NCBI GenBank assembly: GCA_947034885.2
Contig: OX344751.2
Location: 35,329,582 to 35,393,581 of the forward strand
Direction of reading: 5' to 3'
Length of the DNA: 64,000 bases
From: Thuidium tamariscinum
Lineage: Eukaryota; Streptophyta; Bryopsida; Hypnales; Thuidiaceae
Below are positions 12,105 through 25,263 of the stretch, piece by piece; the stretch's first letter is position 1, and the number at the start of each line of letters is the position of its first letter. The notes under the pieces are model-generated. The model saw only the letters and a list, made by a program, of their open reading frames with translations, had not been told where the DNA came from and did not search any database. Made by a program: the position numbers and the translations under genes.

Positions 12105-14479
12105 ATGCACAGTTTATTATCGAAGAACACGCACTTGAAGGGTTCAATGTCTAGTACCTACAGGATTAGGTTCAACTCTCTGACTGTTAACCGAAGGTGC
12201 AAATATATGGTGCAACGTTGGTGATAGTAGTAAGCATAGTGACGATGAAAGGAAGGAAGGTAGGGCCGTTGTGGTGAAATGTCATTTTCTTGCTCAGCGG
12301 TCTAGGCACTGTGGTGATCTTCGCCTGCTTGTGCGCCATGGATGTGAAACCCGGTCTCGGCTGGGCAAGAAAGTCAGCCGTGCTCAGAAATGTAAACCTC
12401 AAGGTGAAGATGGCAACATCAACTCCCCACAACAAACGAAGGACAACGAACGTCACCCGCGACCCTGCATGTCTAGCCAGAACGCAGCACCTCTTGTACC
12501 GGCGCTACCTTGACCGGTTCGCCCCGTCGCCAGCGTTCACGCGAGCATGGGATCGCTACGTGATGATGCACAAGGCATGCTCCCACAAAAAGAATTGGAC
12601 GAACGTTTTCCTTCACGAGCGAGACATGGCGGATGACTGCAATTACCTCATTGTCATGGAGGGCGCCCGGGGCCTGGGGAACAAGCTCTTGTCGTTGATG
12701 TCGGCGTTTGCATATGGGTTAGCGACCGACCGCGTTGTGCTGGTGGAGGGGCGAAAGCAGTTCAAGGATCTCTTGTGTGATAAATTTCCGGAGTCGTCGT
12801 GGTTCTTGCCAGAGGATTTCCCATACCAGAATGTGTCGGATGCTGAGGGTATCAATGTTGCCATCGAAAAGAATTTCACCGGTGTGAACATGGTGCTTCT
12901 CCGCCTCCACCACGTCCAGGTACTCAAAACATTAATCTCCAAACCATAACCAGCTTCAAAACAGAGGAATGATGCCGAGACTTGTCGGATCCATATGCTA
13001 ATTGATGGCGATGATGGTGTTGGGATGATTCAGTCGTGGGCAGACGGGCAATTTTTCTGCGGCCACACACACTTCGGCCTCATGAATGTGCGATGGCTGA
13101 GGTGGACAAGCAATCAGAACTATGTGACAAGGTTGATGATGGTGCCATCCCTATGGGAGCGTCTCAACCTGCTGTTCGCTCCCGAGGATGTTTTTACCAT
13201 CCTGAGTCACAAGCTGCTGCTTCCCAGGAACGAACTTTGGGCGCACATTGTCCGTCTCTACTTCGGATACCTCGCCGCATCGTCCAAGCGCGTTGGGGTG
13301 CAAGTGCGCCTCCACGGGTGTGAGAACCTCGCTGATTACGATCCTGCCGTTTTCGATCGCATCTTGGATTGCCTCCAAAGCCGTGAGGTACTTGCCACTA
13401 TCAGATCTCATTCTAATTCTCCCCTTTGATGCTAGCTCTCAATTTCCGCTGATGCTCTCCCTGGCGGCACTGACTATCAGATACTGCCAAAGCTGAAAAC
13501 GGAAGACGATGCATCAGACCTCATGTCGTTCGCCCGCAACGGATGGGAAGGCTCCACCGAAATCTCGGTGCTCGTCACATTACTGCAACTCCAGTACTAT
13601 GACGAAATAAAAGACTTGTCTGCCAGAAAACCGAATGTCAACAACACCGTCGTTCGTTTTCACATGGTCTCCCACTTGGTAAGTTCTAATCCCAATCCTC
13701 GGAGCCCTTGGCAGGGTTACCTTCCTCGATTGCCTTAGGATTGCGTTTTTTTCGATTCTATTCTCAAAGACTCTGTTCGTAGCTCCTAAAGAACCAAGAA
13801 TTCATGGATTTCAATGACCAATTCAATTGCAAAGTATATAATTCAGACAAGACCAAATCTTACATCCCCAGAATCGGACGTGAAAATTGCACACGTCGGT
13901 CAAGAAATAAAACAAAAGGTAGGTCCCATGTGACCTACTCAAAACTGCTAGATGAAAACACAAAACTCAATTTAGGCCTCCTGGTCCTTCCACGATTACG
14001 CTTGACGTTTACACACAAAATCCAAAATCTCTTATAACCGTTCGAATTATCACTGAGCTAAAAACCGAAGAACCGAAACCGTGAAAAGATTTCGTCTCCG
14101 TCCCTCATCACTATACTCACGACACTCCTGTCTGCAGGAAAGTCAAGACCAATCCGTCCATCAATCCCAAACGGCGTTCGTAGGGGTGTGGCTGCTGAGC
14201 TTCAGTGATGTGCTTCTCATAAGCTCCTATTCTACATTCGGATACATCCCGCAAGGGCTCGGAGGCTTGACACCATTGTACCTCAACACGAGAGGCGATG
14301 CGGCATCCGTGAGCTCTTGTTTTGATGGCGTGTCGACGCAACCGTGCACGCATTTCCCACAGAAACCGAAATGCGAAGGGGTTGCGGACAAGAATGAGGT
14401 GCACAGTGAGTGCATGCGGCACCATGTGCGAGAATGCGTGGACCACCGAGGGGGGGTTGCAACTGCTGGGAGAAGTTGA
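12105..14479 (+). CDS. GT37 family alpha-1,2-fucosyltransferase (xyloglucan/AGP fucosyltransferase-like), 4-5 exons
   Basis: This is a Golgi type II glycosyltransferase that transfers fucose from GDP-fucose to cell-wall glycans; the acceptor (xyloglucan, arabinogalactan protein or other) cannot be told from sequence. Exons I infer: 12105-12148 (tentative), 12298-12919, 13034-13387, 13481-13678, 14138-14479. All joins keep frame and give about 519 residues, typical of GT37. Motifs: GLGNKLLSLMSAF (about residues 140-152), the FFC region at the start of the third exon, the nucleotide-sugar motif KRVGVQVRLH (about 307-316), and SSYSTFGYIPQGLGGL near the C-terminus (about 435-450), followed by the usual Cys-rich tail. 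The 5' end is uncertain. The acceptor at 12290-12297 has a strong pyrimidine tract, and a hydrophobic segment GLGTVVIFACLCAM follows it as signal anchor. Joining it to the ATG at 12105 needs a weak donor (GTCTAG). Otherwise the first in-frame ATG is 12338, which would lose the anchor. The family assignment is firm; the 5' exon is inference. Confidence 0.92.
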
Positions 14480-14608
14480 GCAGCCGAATGCTAGTGCTGC
14501 ACTTTGGGAGCATCCGCAAAGTTAGGGCACGTCTGCCTTCTCCTACAAATTTCTGAAAGTAGCCAGTGAGAGTGGCAACCAATCAAATGACCTTCGGGTT
14601 CTCCTTAA

Positions 14609-14906
14609 CCCCTAAATGCTCAAGGCCTGTTTTGAGCTTCTTGGAATTTGGTCTAAGTTGAACAAAATGCCATCATTTTGCTAAGTTGTATCAAAAAAAT
14701 TTGAATTGTAACGGTACCAATTCAAACTAGAAGAATTTTTATTGCAATAAAGTTTAACCCCGAAATGATGGGGAGGCCATTTTTTGGTGGATGAAAAAAT
14801 CTCTTTGCCTAAGACAGAAATGCAACTACTCATCCTTGGAATAACGAAGATCTTCTATAGTGCTTTGACTTCCTACGTCCACAATCATTGGCTTGTTGTT
14901 TAAGGG
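14609..14906. mobile_element. Family B TTAA-inserting MITE, copy B1 (298 bp)
   Basis: TTAA lies at both ends (14605-14608, 14907-14910). The left terminus is CCCCTAAATGCTCAAGG; the right is the complement of CCCTTAAACAACAAG. It shares the internal segment GATCTTCTATAGTGCTTTGA with B2. TTAA duplication with CCC termini is the piggyBac pattern; the superfamily is inference. Confidence 0.8.
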
Positions 14907-14910
14907 TTAA

Positions 14911-17117
14911 TATCAATACTTCACTCTGGCAAGGGCTCTAAAACTCAAAGTTTTAAAATGACAAGGGTGCATTGAATTATAACAATAGTTCAAAACAAAT
15001 TGAAATAACATTATTTTCAAGGTTTAGGACCAAATATTTTGTTCAACCAAAATATCATTTTGGAATAAAGGGAATATGTTGTTTGGTAGTTGAAATTAAA
15101 GGTTGGTTTACACAAGGACTAGACTAAAAGCCCTCTACAATTATCAAAGTAGGAAGTTGTCAAAAGAAGTTGGATTTATGCTTTGGCTAAGGTCTATGCT
15201 ATTTTCCATAAATTAAAGTGTACTTGGAATCCTACATGGCCAAAATAGATAATGTATTGTTGAATTCTAAAAGTTTTTTTCTGGGTTACTTCTTTGAAGT
15301 AAGCATAACAAATTTTTAAAAGACCTTCATGGGCTTAAACCTCATGACTACAAATTTTCTCTATTTGATTTTTCTGACTTGTAGTTGACAATGTCAAATC
15401 TAATAATAACTAGATATGGCCTAGGTATGGTCTTTCTTGGGTTTATACCAAGAGAATGCAAAGTGCCATCACTATTTTTTGTCTTGGGGCTCTAACTTTA
15501 CATAGACACATCTTGGTTTTGTTTGGTTTTGTTTACCATTTTTCTAATATATATACTTTCTATTATAAAACTAATCAAAAATGTTATTTTTGATTGGCAA
15601 ATGAAAGGTGATTTCAATGCAGCACTGAATGAATGTATCATTTTGATGCTATATTTTTAGGGTATGTGTTTTAAAATTGTGTCTTTAACAAGAGATACAT
15701 ATTGATTTCTAATAGTACATATATTATTCCTTTAAAAAAAGCTATTATTGTGAATGTTCTCTACCTTTATTAGGTGAAAGGTAGAAAATTTGATGAAATA
15801 TCACTCACAATGGATGGAGAATTTGGCAATAAAAAGACATGTAATTTTTTGTTCCAATTTAGCATCTCCAATAGTGAATATATTATCCTTCAAAAAAGAT
15901 TGCTATTGTACATGTGCTATGTAATGAATGACTCCTTGCTATTAATAGTCTTATAAACATTGCTTAAACTCAAGGTAAAAAATATGGAGAAACTTCACTT
16001 TCTCTATACAATATAATTTATTGATGGTCATATTTGGAAAATTTGAATACATAATGGGAGTCAAAGACCCCAAGTTTCCTATTTATAAAGACGTTTAGGA
16101 ATAAAAAATTTATGAATTACACAATAGGGAAAGAATAGAGAAAGGAGTTTAAAAAATCCTTTCTTATCAATGCTTGAAGCACTAGTTTAGAAAATTTTGA
16201 GAAGATGTAAATTATGTATGATCAATATGAATAGAAAGCTTGCTAAATATATAAATAAGGAATACATCAAATAAAGGAGGCCACCCATTTTTTATCACCT
16301 CCCCATTTTGGCAGGGTACAATGATTTATCTCTAATCAATTTTGCGGCATTGTAATTAAAAAGTGTACTTTGACTTGGTAAGGTGGCACATGGCAATGAA
16401 CTCTCTTGATTGGTGCTATAATTTTTCTATCGCAATTTTGAAGTACTCATGGTTTTACAACTAGCCCTTTGTTGAAAATAAGATGATCTATATGACTAGT
16501 GTGGGATGAATAGAACCGTGACCTCAAAAATTCATAGTAATTTTATTTTGAGGAATAAAATTCTTAAAAAAATACAAAATGTTTTTCAAGTTTAATTTTG
16601 CACATGGGAAAATTTTTGCACTCCCAGTATGCATATTTGATCAGGAATGGGTTACCTCCCTTATGCAAGATGTCATCTCATGATGCTCCGTATTCAACAG
16701 TTTCCATCACCAAATGAACAGATTTCATCCAATTTGGGTAACGGATACAGTCCGTCCCAGGAGCCCCAACCTGCGCAACGAAGACCTCGCCATAGCATCG
16801 GCACCTTCGATTTCCAAACCGACGGCCTAGATGACTCAAGCTTTCCCCGTTGTTTTTGGCGACTTTCACTCGGCGGGAAGTGGTGCTAAGTACATTTGTT
16901 GCAATACGCGACCAGCGATGGCCGGAATCCAAATCCCTTCCTTCCATTTTCATTCCGGCTTTCCCATGTCTGTCATCTTCGTTTACAATCGGTGCAGCAT
17001 TTCTCAGTCGGTAGTTGCAGTCAAGAATCTCTTCGGCGAGGGTTTTGTTGTGGTTATCCGGCGTCGGTAGTCGTCGCGGACCTTTTCTGATTGACTTCTG
17101 TAGTCGTGTGGATTTTA
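14911..17117. other. AT-rich spacer, then GC-balanced start of the SET gene region
   Basis: 14911-16640 is AT-rich with no recognised element. From about 16640 composition rises to that of the genic region. No gene found. Confidence 0.6.
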
Positions 17118-17765
17118 GGGCATTGGAAGACTTTTAAATTTGTAGATGCTAGATATTTCGGGTTCCTCGTTTTTAATGTTATTTGCGGTTTGGTGCGACG
17201 TGACGTTTGAGGTTGCGTGGGCGGAGTTGCTGCAGTTGGCCGTTTTTTTCTTGCTGTTGGGTTTGACAGGAGGGAGCTGAGATGGATTTTTGGGGCATTA
17301 CAGGACATTAGTTTTGGTAGCAGGTCAGTTCGATTTTTTTTGTTAAGATTTTATAGCAATTTTGTGCGATCATTGAGGTTGCGTGAGCTGAGGCGATGCA
17401 TTTGGCCGTGGAGACTGAGAGGAGGATTAGGTAGAGTTTCGGGCATTTTATAGCTCAATCAAATGTTGTAGAAGCAGGATATTCGATATTTACTGTGTTA
17501 TGTTTTTTATTTTGGTGCGACAATTGAAGCGGTGTGAGTTGAGTCGATGCCGTTGGCCGTGTTTTTTCTTGACGTGGAGACTCTGAGGGAGCTCCGTGGT
17601 TCAGTGCATTGGAAGATTTTCAATTTGCAGAAGCAGGTTATTTCGGGTTTTTTTTGTCATTTTCTTATTGAGTTTTGGGGCCGCTATGAGATTGTGTGAG
17701 TAGATGCAGTTGGCAGTGGTTTTTTTGCTGTGGAGACTGAGAGGGAGCTCGTGGATTTGTATCCA
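17118..17765 (+). repeat. Four-copy imperfect tandem repeat (about 150-175 bp units) upstream of the SET gene
   Basis: Units start near 17118, 17292, 17441 and 17604. Each begins with GGGCATTGGAAGA or a variant. It then has a T-rich middle, TTGGTGCGAC, GCGTGAGCTGAG, GCAGTTGGCCGT, and ends near GAGACTGAGAGGGAGCT. Copies are diverged (several percent to over 20%). The block is GC-richer than transposon DNA and lies where the SET gene promoter or 5' leader is expected. Confidence 0.85.
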
Positions 17766-19619
17766 GGTGTTTGCGAAAATGAGACGACGAAAGCTGAGAG
17801 GGACGTAAGGTCTTGATTGCTCGCGTTCGTAAATGTCTTCGGAAAAAGGTCTTTAGCTGGGGTTTAAGGTTTAGGACAGTCTCTGGAGTTCTGTTCTCCC
17901 ACCTGGAGGTAGGCAATGCACGTCCAGCGATGGTGGACGCGCATGGACAATGCAGCTTGAATGGGCACTTTCGTGACCTTGGGGAGCACGTCTGATCGAG
18001 GAACTGGTTGGTTTAGGGAAGGGACCTGTTCGTGGACCTCTATGGAACATATCCTGACGGTGAGCTGTGGCCCTGCTTGTGAATATTAAGTAGGAGCTTG
18101 TTTGCGATATTCAATCACGCCTGTGCTGGTTGCGTTCAAATGAAATTCTATAAGATAACTCTTTACATGTGAAACCCGATTGATTATCACGGGAACAATT
18201 CTCTGTAGTGTAGTGCGTCTGCATGTCGTTAGTTTTGGAGAACACCCCATCTCTTACGAGCTCATTTGCTCGACTTCTATTCTGAATTTTCTGTGATAAA
18301 ATTTAGAGAACTTATAAGTGATTGTAGGATTCGTTTGTCGTTTGGTCTGTACGTTGGTTATTTAGTATAACGTCAGTATGAACATTTCGAATTAGAGTTT
18401 AAGAGTATGATCATCCTGCACAGGCATGTACAAGCTGCTCAACTTCTAGCTGAGTCCAATTATCATGGTTAATTGGTAGATGGCTTATTCGCTAATTGAA
18501 GACAGTGTTTACCTTCAGTCGCTCAGTTGCAATTGTTGTCTCTGTGTTACTGTCATTGATTTTGGATGTAAAAGTCGCTGTGCTTCGAATGATGTCCGTG
18601 ATCGTACTGTTGTTTGGCAAATCCAGCATAACCTAATATTGGATCGACTAATCCATCGAAACCTTGAAGGAATCCATCATGTCACTTGTGTGAGTTTTAG
18701 GAACTCTGAAATTTATTCTGTTTGGGCACTCAAGTATTGTTATTTTCTTCAGTTTAGTACCCTGAACTAACGGAAGGAAGGCGGGAGCTCGCAGCTTTGC
18801 GGAAGATGAGGGAGGCGGATCAACCTTGTTGAAGCATATTCAGCAGTCGCATGTGGAATGATTGTTTGAGAGGTGCTTGCTCAGCCTCTCAGTTTGTTTC
18901 AGCGTTAGACTCGCTCTCTTGTGTTTATCAGTGAATGATTTGCGTTCGAAGAGCATTATAGAGAGAGCTACTCTGCTAAATTTGTACCAAATACTACTAA
19001 TGTGTTACGAATCTCAGGCTCTAGTGCGCGGTGCAATGTATTGCCGTCCACATTTGTGGATTAGTGTTACCGCTATTCTACGAAATACTTGTAATAGTTT
19101 TTGCCTAATAATCAGTTATTTCCTTCCTCAGTAAAATGTTACTACGGACGTTGCGTACACTCTCTCATGCCATCAGTTTGTGATTGTGTGTAATTGCCAC
19201 ACTCCCAGTAAGTTTAGGATTTAGTAATTTGATTGAATATTTTGATATTTTGAAATGGTCTATTTTTGAAAAATCTGTGCAGTAAAGTTCTAGCAGTAGG
19301 TTGTATGGTGCACTTCTTGCATTTTCGGTCAATTCTTTTATAACTACCATGTAATTGTTGGCTTTATCCCTACAGGCCAAGACTGCAGAATCAGGCCAGA
19401 GTTTTGCGTTTTTCTCACTCTAATTATGGCAAGCTCTCCCCTTATGTTTCAGAGGACTGTTATGTTACAATTTTTTGCTGTCTTACGGTTAGGTTTCTAG
19501 GCTTTATAGATCGGCTTGTGCTTTCTGGTCTAATCCACTTAAATAGCTTAGTTGTCTTAGCGGTGACCTCATATGGTTTATTGCTTCTGCAACAGGTTAG
19601 TGTTCCGTCAAGACAATTC
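17766..19619 (+). other. Probable 5' leader and first introns of the SET gene
   Basis: Genic composition and several candidate splice sites. A segment at 18757-18827 reads PELTEGRRELAALRKMREAD in one frame and looks coding. No join to the exon that contains the ATG at 19620 keeps frame, so its status is open. Confidence 0.4.
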
Positions 19620-22600
19620 ATGGTCTATGAACGCCTGAAGAAATCGCTGAAGAAATCGACAGTAATGCACACTATGAATGAGAGAGGTCTAAAGCATGCA
19701 TCTTTACCCGAGGTATTACCCGTGTGGACTATCACAATCAATTTTTTAACTTTTCTCACCCTCGTGCAGTTCATCTAAGTTACCGGTATTTGTTTTGTGT
19801 TGAAAGCGCATCAGTTTGTTCGAAAACATACAGTTCAGGAACTTTGGGTATAATTTACGTGTGGAGTGATTATCCTTTTTGATTAATGCGTTGTATTTAC
19901 TGCATACTATCTCATGCCGTAGAGGGACCAGAATTTACTGCCTCTAATTATTCCCACGTAGAACTTTTGTTTGTCGTGCACTTACAAAGGTGGATACTTT
20001 TGAGCATTTATTCTTAGCTGTTATAATAAATTAACCAAGTTGTGATACTGATCATTTTGCTCACTGTGCAGTTGGATAGATCTCTCTTTCCCGATTGTGT
20101 CGATCGTCAAGCTTCTTTTCCGCGACCTAGCAGTGTAAGTTCTGAAAATAGGCCAACAGCAATGTGCTCTGATGGGAATACGAAGAGCACGGATGATTCT
20201 TCTTCCGTTTTGAGGTCCAATCTTAGCTCAGAAATTTTAGAGAAAAGTGCAAGTCCTGTGGAGTTTGAGGCTCGAAAAGAAGCAAGCGAGCAGCGCTTAC
20301 TTGTTGAAACTGCCCCTGTAATGACACCTGCGCACTGCTCAAGTACGACTGCAACCAAGCTGTTGAACGAGAGAGAGCTCTGCGTTACATCTCGAGAGTT
20401 ACAAGATTATGGCGGTGAGCTTGTGGGACTGAATACGTCGCACGTCGAAATCGGAGACGAAGAGGGGCCACCTTTCAAATCATTAGTGGTGAAGGGCTTG
20501 TGTCTTCAGGAAAGGTTGCATTCGAACGGGGTGTTTTGGGAATCCATTGAAGCTCAAGGAGGAAGTCCAATCTCACTTTCGAAAGCTCATCATACCTCAA
20601 TACAAGAAGAATTACGGAGGGTAGCTGCTTCGACTGGAAAAAAACGTCTTCTCAAGCGAGATCCTGCAGATATTGCATGTGCGATTGTCGATGTACAGAT
20701 TGAAGAGTTCTGCTTGGACCTGCTTTTGAAGCCAAATGCTCTGTCGTGCGATGTTGAACCAGATAATCCTGTGGCTCGTGTCTTCCACGAGGAGACGTCA
20801 AATGAATATTGTTATCCTCTGGGAAATATTTCTGATAATAATACTCTGGTGTGTGTGGAGAGAGAAACTGCTGGTAACTCGATCGTTAGTCAATCTGAAG
20901 ATGAAGGGTTCGATGACCTTCAGGCTACCTCAACATACAAAAAATTTGGAACACAAGTAATGGTGCACAATCCAAGGCCTGAGCCCCTCCCCTTAATTAC
21001 CACCTCGAAAATTGATCGATCATTAATGGTCTATGAAGATCCCCTGTCAAGTAACGGGATTGCCCATATTAGTTCGAAACAGTGCTTTTCAAATATGGTG
21101 TCTATACAGGGTGCAAAAGTGGTAGGGAACTCTCATAATTGTCTAGAATGTAGAACAGAATGGAGTATTGAAGGAAGCAGGAAAGGTAAGAGGAAGAGGT
21201 GTGAGGACGAGACGCTCACGAATTCGACTGCGGCAACCAAGGTGGAGGTTGGTCTAGCGTCTTTGCCATTCCCCTCGAACCACATGATTCTTTCTATGCA
21301 TTTTCTTGATTTAATGAGATGTGTGCAACCCTCTTCCACGTTTCAAATGTCAATTGTAATCGAATGTTGCGTTAGTTTATTTAGATCAGTGACAGTGTCA
21401 ACTTGCTCATCTTCACACTCGACTCCACTTAAATCCCTTACGATCCCAAATGTAGTTTGTTGCATTTTGTTTTTTGTAAATGAAAATTACTGAGTATACT
21501 CTTAGATCTGCTGCAAGTTTGTCCTGTGCATGCAAACCTGATAATCACTTGAAACTAACGATAGTCTTTTGGACAGGGTGTGTGTTTTGAATGCAAGGGT
21601 TCGCTTACAGCAGCAGAAAAGGTTAACTGCTCTCGTAATGACTGTGACCTTGTCTACCACCTCAACTGTGCAGTTCGACTCCCTGATGTTTCTTGGAGTT
21701 ATGAAGGCAAACTTATTTGTCCTCAACATGTAAGATATTTATGTGACATTTCAGTTGTTTCTGTTAGAGTGTTCCCTTGAAATTATCGTTGTAGTATGTG
21801 AGAAGTCTGTTGCAGTTTGACCAGCTGGGCCGTATTCTTAAGAGACATCAATTGGACAGTTATTTCATCACAGAAAGTTTGTTGACAATCCTTTAGAGTA
21901 AACTTGTATCCTTTTTTTTTATATCTATTCAAGAAACAGGAAAGCATAGATGAAGATTCTGGCTCTTTAGATCTATCAATATATTTTGGAACGGCCTGTA
22001 GTGTAAACTCATCGTGTATTTATGCTAATGGAATTGAATAATCACAGCGTCAGATTAAGAATTTGTGCCTCCCCATGTAAACAGGTATGCTATGCTTGTG
22101 GGAAAAACCGAGGATCTATGTTGTGGCGCTGCCAAAACTGCTCCCTTGCTACTCATGAAAATTGTATACCGTGTCCGGAGGTCACAACTCTCTTCCACAA
22201 CAGGCCTGGGTGGGCTATATGCTGGCGACATGCTTCTGATGTAGATTATAAGGTTTGCATGCTTCGACCTTATTTCCAGCTTTTGCAATATAAGAATACT
22301 TGATTTCTTCGAGTCCAGCCTGCAACATATTTTGTAGAGCCGAAGACGCAACGGTCAAATTAGTTGTCGAGGAATGTATACGGTACACATGTCGTAATTA
22401 TATTTCGGAGATAGCCTTGAACTCATCGTAGCCACTCATTTCTTTAACGCAACATTAGAAAGTTAGGTGTTTCTAGTGTTTCGTATTTCTACGGGTTGAT
22501 TATGTTATGTTTATGCCGCGTAAACTCAAAGGCTTCATTGATATTTACTTCGAAAGGATAGTATTAAACAATCCATGATTTCTGGAAGCGGTAAAGGGAA

Positions 22601-25263
22601 CCTCAGATATTTTCTGTTCATTTAAGTAATAGAAAAAAAGTGGGCGCGTTTGGATGGTTTTGACCCGCACATTGGGCTGGGGTGCTGACACAGAGTGGTG
22701 GGTGCATCTCTCTCATATTCTGCAGCTGAAGACGCCTACATGGGACTGCCAGGTCAGCTTCTCTTAGCTCTTCCGTAGCTTTCAACCTAGTCTGCTTCCG
22801 GTGTAGCTATAAATGAAAAAGTGAAAGTGATACGAAGTATTCCTTAGCTTAGTGCGATTGTTCTCTTAGGTCCCTGTTAATTTATTTTCGTGACATTGTC
22901 TTCTTTTGCAGGACATATTTCGTCACTTACCAGTGCCAGACGTTCAACAGGAATTTAACCTGACGTCTAAGTTTATAAAGGAGGTAATGGAGAATGACAA
23001 AGAGCCTCCTCCGTACTTCTACGTCAGGCGCAGTATCCTTGCTTTTCAGCTTACTTAACGTTACTTTCTTCCCTTGATTTCTATCCTCTGGGACTTTGCC
23101 TGAGCTTGCCAGATGGCCTCCCGTTAATGTGTCATTCGTGACTGTTATACTGAGGTTGTAGCTTTCTGTTGTGTTGGTTTCAACTTATGTGAACTGCTGA
23201 TTGCCTAAAAACGAAATTCCTTTTAGATCACATGCTTGTGGCGTACAGTGCAGACGAGCTGCTACGACCGTTTTTAGTAGATGTTAAGGTCTCTTGACCC
23301 TGGAAGTGAGTCTAATTTGAATGCAAGGCTTTTCACTGGAAACTGTCCGCTTACACTGCCCGTAACTCTTAGGACGAATGAATCTTAGGTTTTTGTTATC
23401 GGTACTCTCGTCCTGTATTGTACTTTTTAAATTTTAGTGGTCTACGTGTTAAATTTCTGACCCTGTCTTGTATCCTGCAACTGCTTCTTGCCTAGTATGT
23501 AAATTGTAAATCATTATTGATTTTTGTTAAGGCTCTAGCGTCGGTTTTCTTGACCACGCTAAAGATGTATTTCTAGTAAAGAAGAAGCGTGATGATGCGG
23601 ATGACGGCGTTGGCTGCTCTTGCAAGTCAACGCAGGACGTGTGTGGGGATGACTGTGAATGCAGGTATGCACTCTGTTAGTTTAAGATAGTCAGATGCAA
23701 ATGTGCTACTTCTCCAAATGCTGTTTCCTTATCTCTGAGCTTGTTGTCAGCCTCCGTAAAGGGAAGTAAAACCCAGTATGCGGAAGTTGTGCGAGTTTTT
23801 AATTATGTGATATTGTGGGAAGGTAGGGTGCAGAGTATGAGTTGCTCCAAAGACTGTAAATGCTCACATAGGTGCACCAACAAACCGTTCCGTAAAGACA
23901 AACGCCTGAAGGTTTTCAAGGTGAGATTTTTGAATATGTTTTTGTGCCAGATGAGCGGTTATTTCAATTGGGTCCCGACTATCATAGATAAGCAGCGCCA
24001 CATGGATCTGTGGACGCTAACTTTGTGCCTTAGCGATCACTCATGCTAGACGTCTTATCTCTTCTCAATGGGTTCACTGGACATGCTTGATCTTGAGAAA
24101 GTTTTAATTTACCGAGGAATTCGCTGCAGATGTCGGGCAGATATTGTGAGATTCTTTCCTGTGTTGGGTTTTGGTGGGTCGCAACTATGTATCGACAGGG
24201 ATTTAGGAGAATTCTGGAGGTTTTGAGAGACGTAGTGGGAGGATGGGCCGTGGGAGTAACAGCAACTACAGTCTTTGTTTTTTTCTTCATTTCTAAATGT
24301 ACGTCATGGTCTACCATCATGGGTATTCTAATTTTTTTTAAATTCCAGACGGCATCTTGTGGCTGGGGTGCGTTTGCAGCAGAGGCCATCAAAAAGGATG
24401 AATTTATTATCGAGTACACAGGAGAAGGTAAGGCAGGAGTTTTTCAGTATTTGAAATTAAGTTTGATTCGTATAAAATTTGATTACGGTTGTCCAAAACC
24501 TCGCTTTCTCATTCAGAAGATGGTTACATCCAGTGCCCACGAAGTGACGTTCATGTCGATTTTGTTCGCGTGACAGTAATTGATGATGCCATGTGTGAGA
24601 AGCGACTGTGGGAGATGAAAGGGCGGCGAAGCATAAGCAATTTTTACATGTGTGAGATTGCGAAGGATTTTATCATTGATGCCACTAGGAAGGGCAATGC
24701 CTCTCGCTACCTCAACCACAGCTGTCAACCCAACTGCAGGCTCGAAAAATGGTTTGACCTTCTTTTTCTTGATTCGTTTGTTTCATATCTGAAGTACGAT
24801 ATGACGAGGATGAACGTTTAACAGATAATTCACTATGTGCAGGCGAGTGGATGGTGAAACTAGGGTGGGTGTTTTTGCTGGGAGAAACATTGCTGCCGGT
24901 GAAGAGCTCAATTATGATTACAAGTAATTTCTTTGAAGCCCTCCTTGACTTACTGGTACATGTGTAAGAGATGGAACTACGTATCGATGCTTGGTAGAGA
25001 ATGTCACCCATTGGTTCTTCTTGTGATATCAGTTATTTTATGATAGACTCTTCCTAGTTCGCACTTCCTGTTTCTTGAAGGTGTTCTGTTGAAAATTGTG
25101 CAGATATGTTGAGTTTGGGCCCAACGTGACATGCCGCTGCGGAGCTCCGAACTGTCGTGGTGCTATTGGGGAAAGATTCAACGCTAACCGAAAATCCAAC
25201 GCCAGCCTCCCTAAAAATTGGGGTTCTCAGCACAAGCGATCAACTTTAGCTCCGAGGAGATGA
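19620..25263 (+). CDS. ASHR3-like histone-lysine N-methyltransferase (double PHD-like zinc finger, AWS, SET, post-SET), 11 exons
   Basis: This is a nuclear protein expected to methylate histone lysines, closest in layout to Arabidopsis ASHR3. Inferred exons: 19620-19712, 20072-21241, 21577-21729, 22085-22252, 22912-23032, 23565-23664, 23827-23920, 24349-24427, 24577-24751, 24843-24923, 25104-25263. All are GT-AG and sum to 2394 nt, in frame, 797 residues. Residues 1-421 are an unrecognised, low-complexity acidic/serine-rich region. Zinc finger 1 (about 422-472) starts CFECKG and ends CPQH. Zinc finger 2 (about 473-528) starts CYACGKNRG and ends CWRH. The AWS cysteines lie at about 585-630 and include CRVQSMSCSKDCKC. 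The SET core follows, with GWGAFA, IIEYTGE, NHSCQPNC (cofactor/active site) and ELNYDY. The post-SET motif CRCGAPNCRG lies near the C-terminus. The donor at 21242 is weak (GTGGAG; 21248 is an in-frame alternative). The frame is open upstream of the ATG in its exon, so earlier coding exons are possible, for example near 18757-18827. Confidence 0.94.

Noticed and set aside
12920..12964. Very short (45- or 60-nt) first intron in the fucosyltransferase core
   Set aside because: The acceptors at 12965 and 12980 are in frame but add residues not found in GT37. The acceptor at 13034 gives a 114-nt intron and the family's spacing before FFC.
13388..13435. 48-nt intron ending at 13435
   Set aside because: The acceptor at 13480 gives a 93-nt intron and restores the ILPKL sequence expected after the LDC motif.
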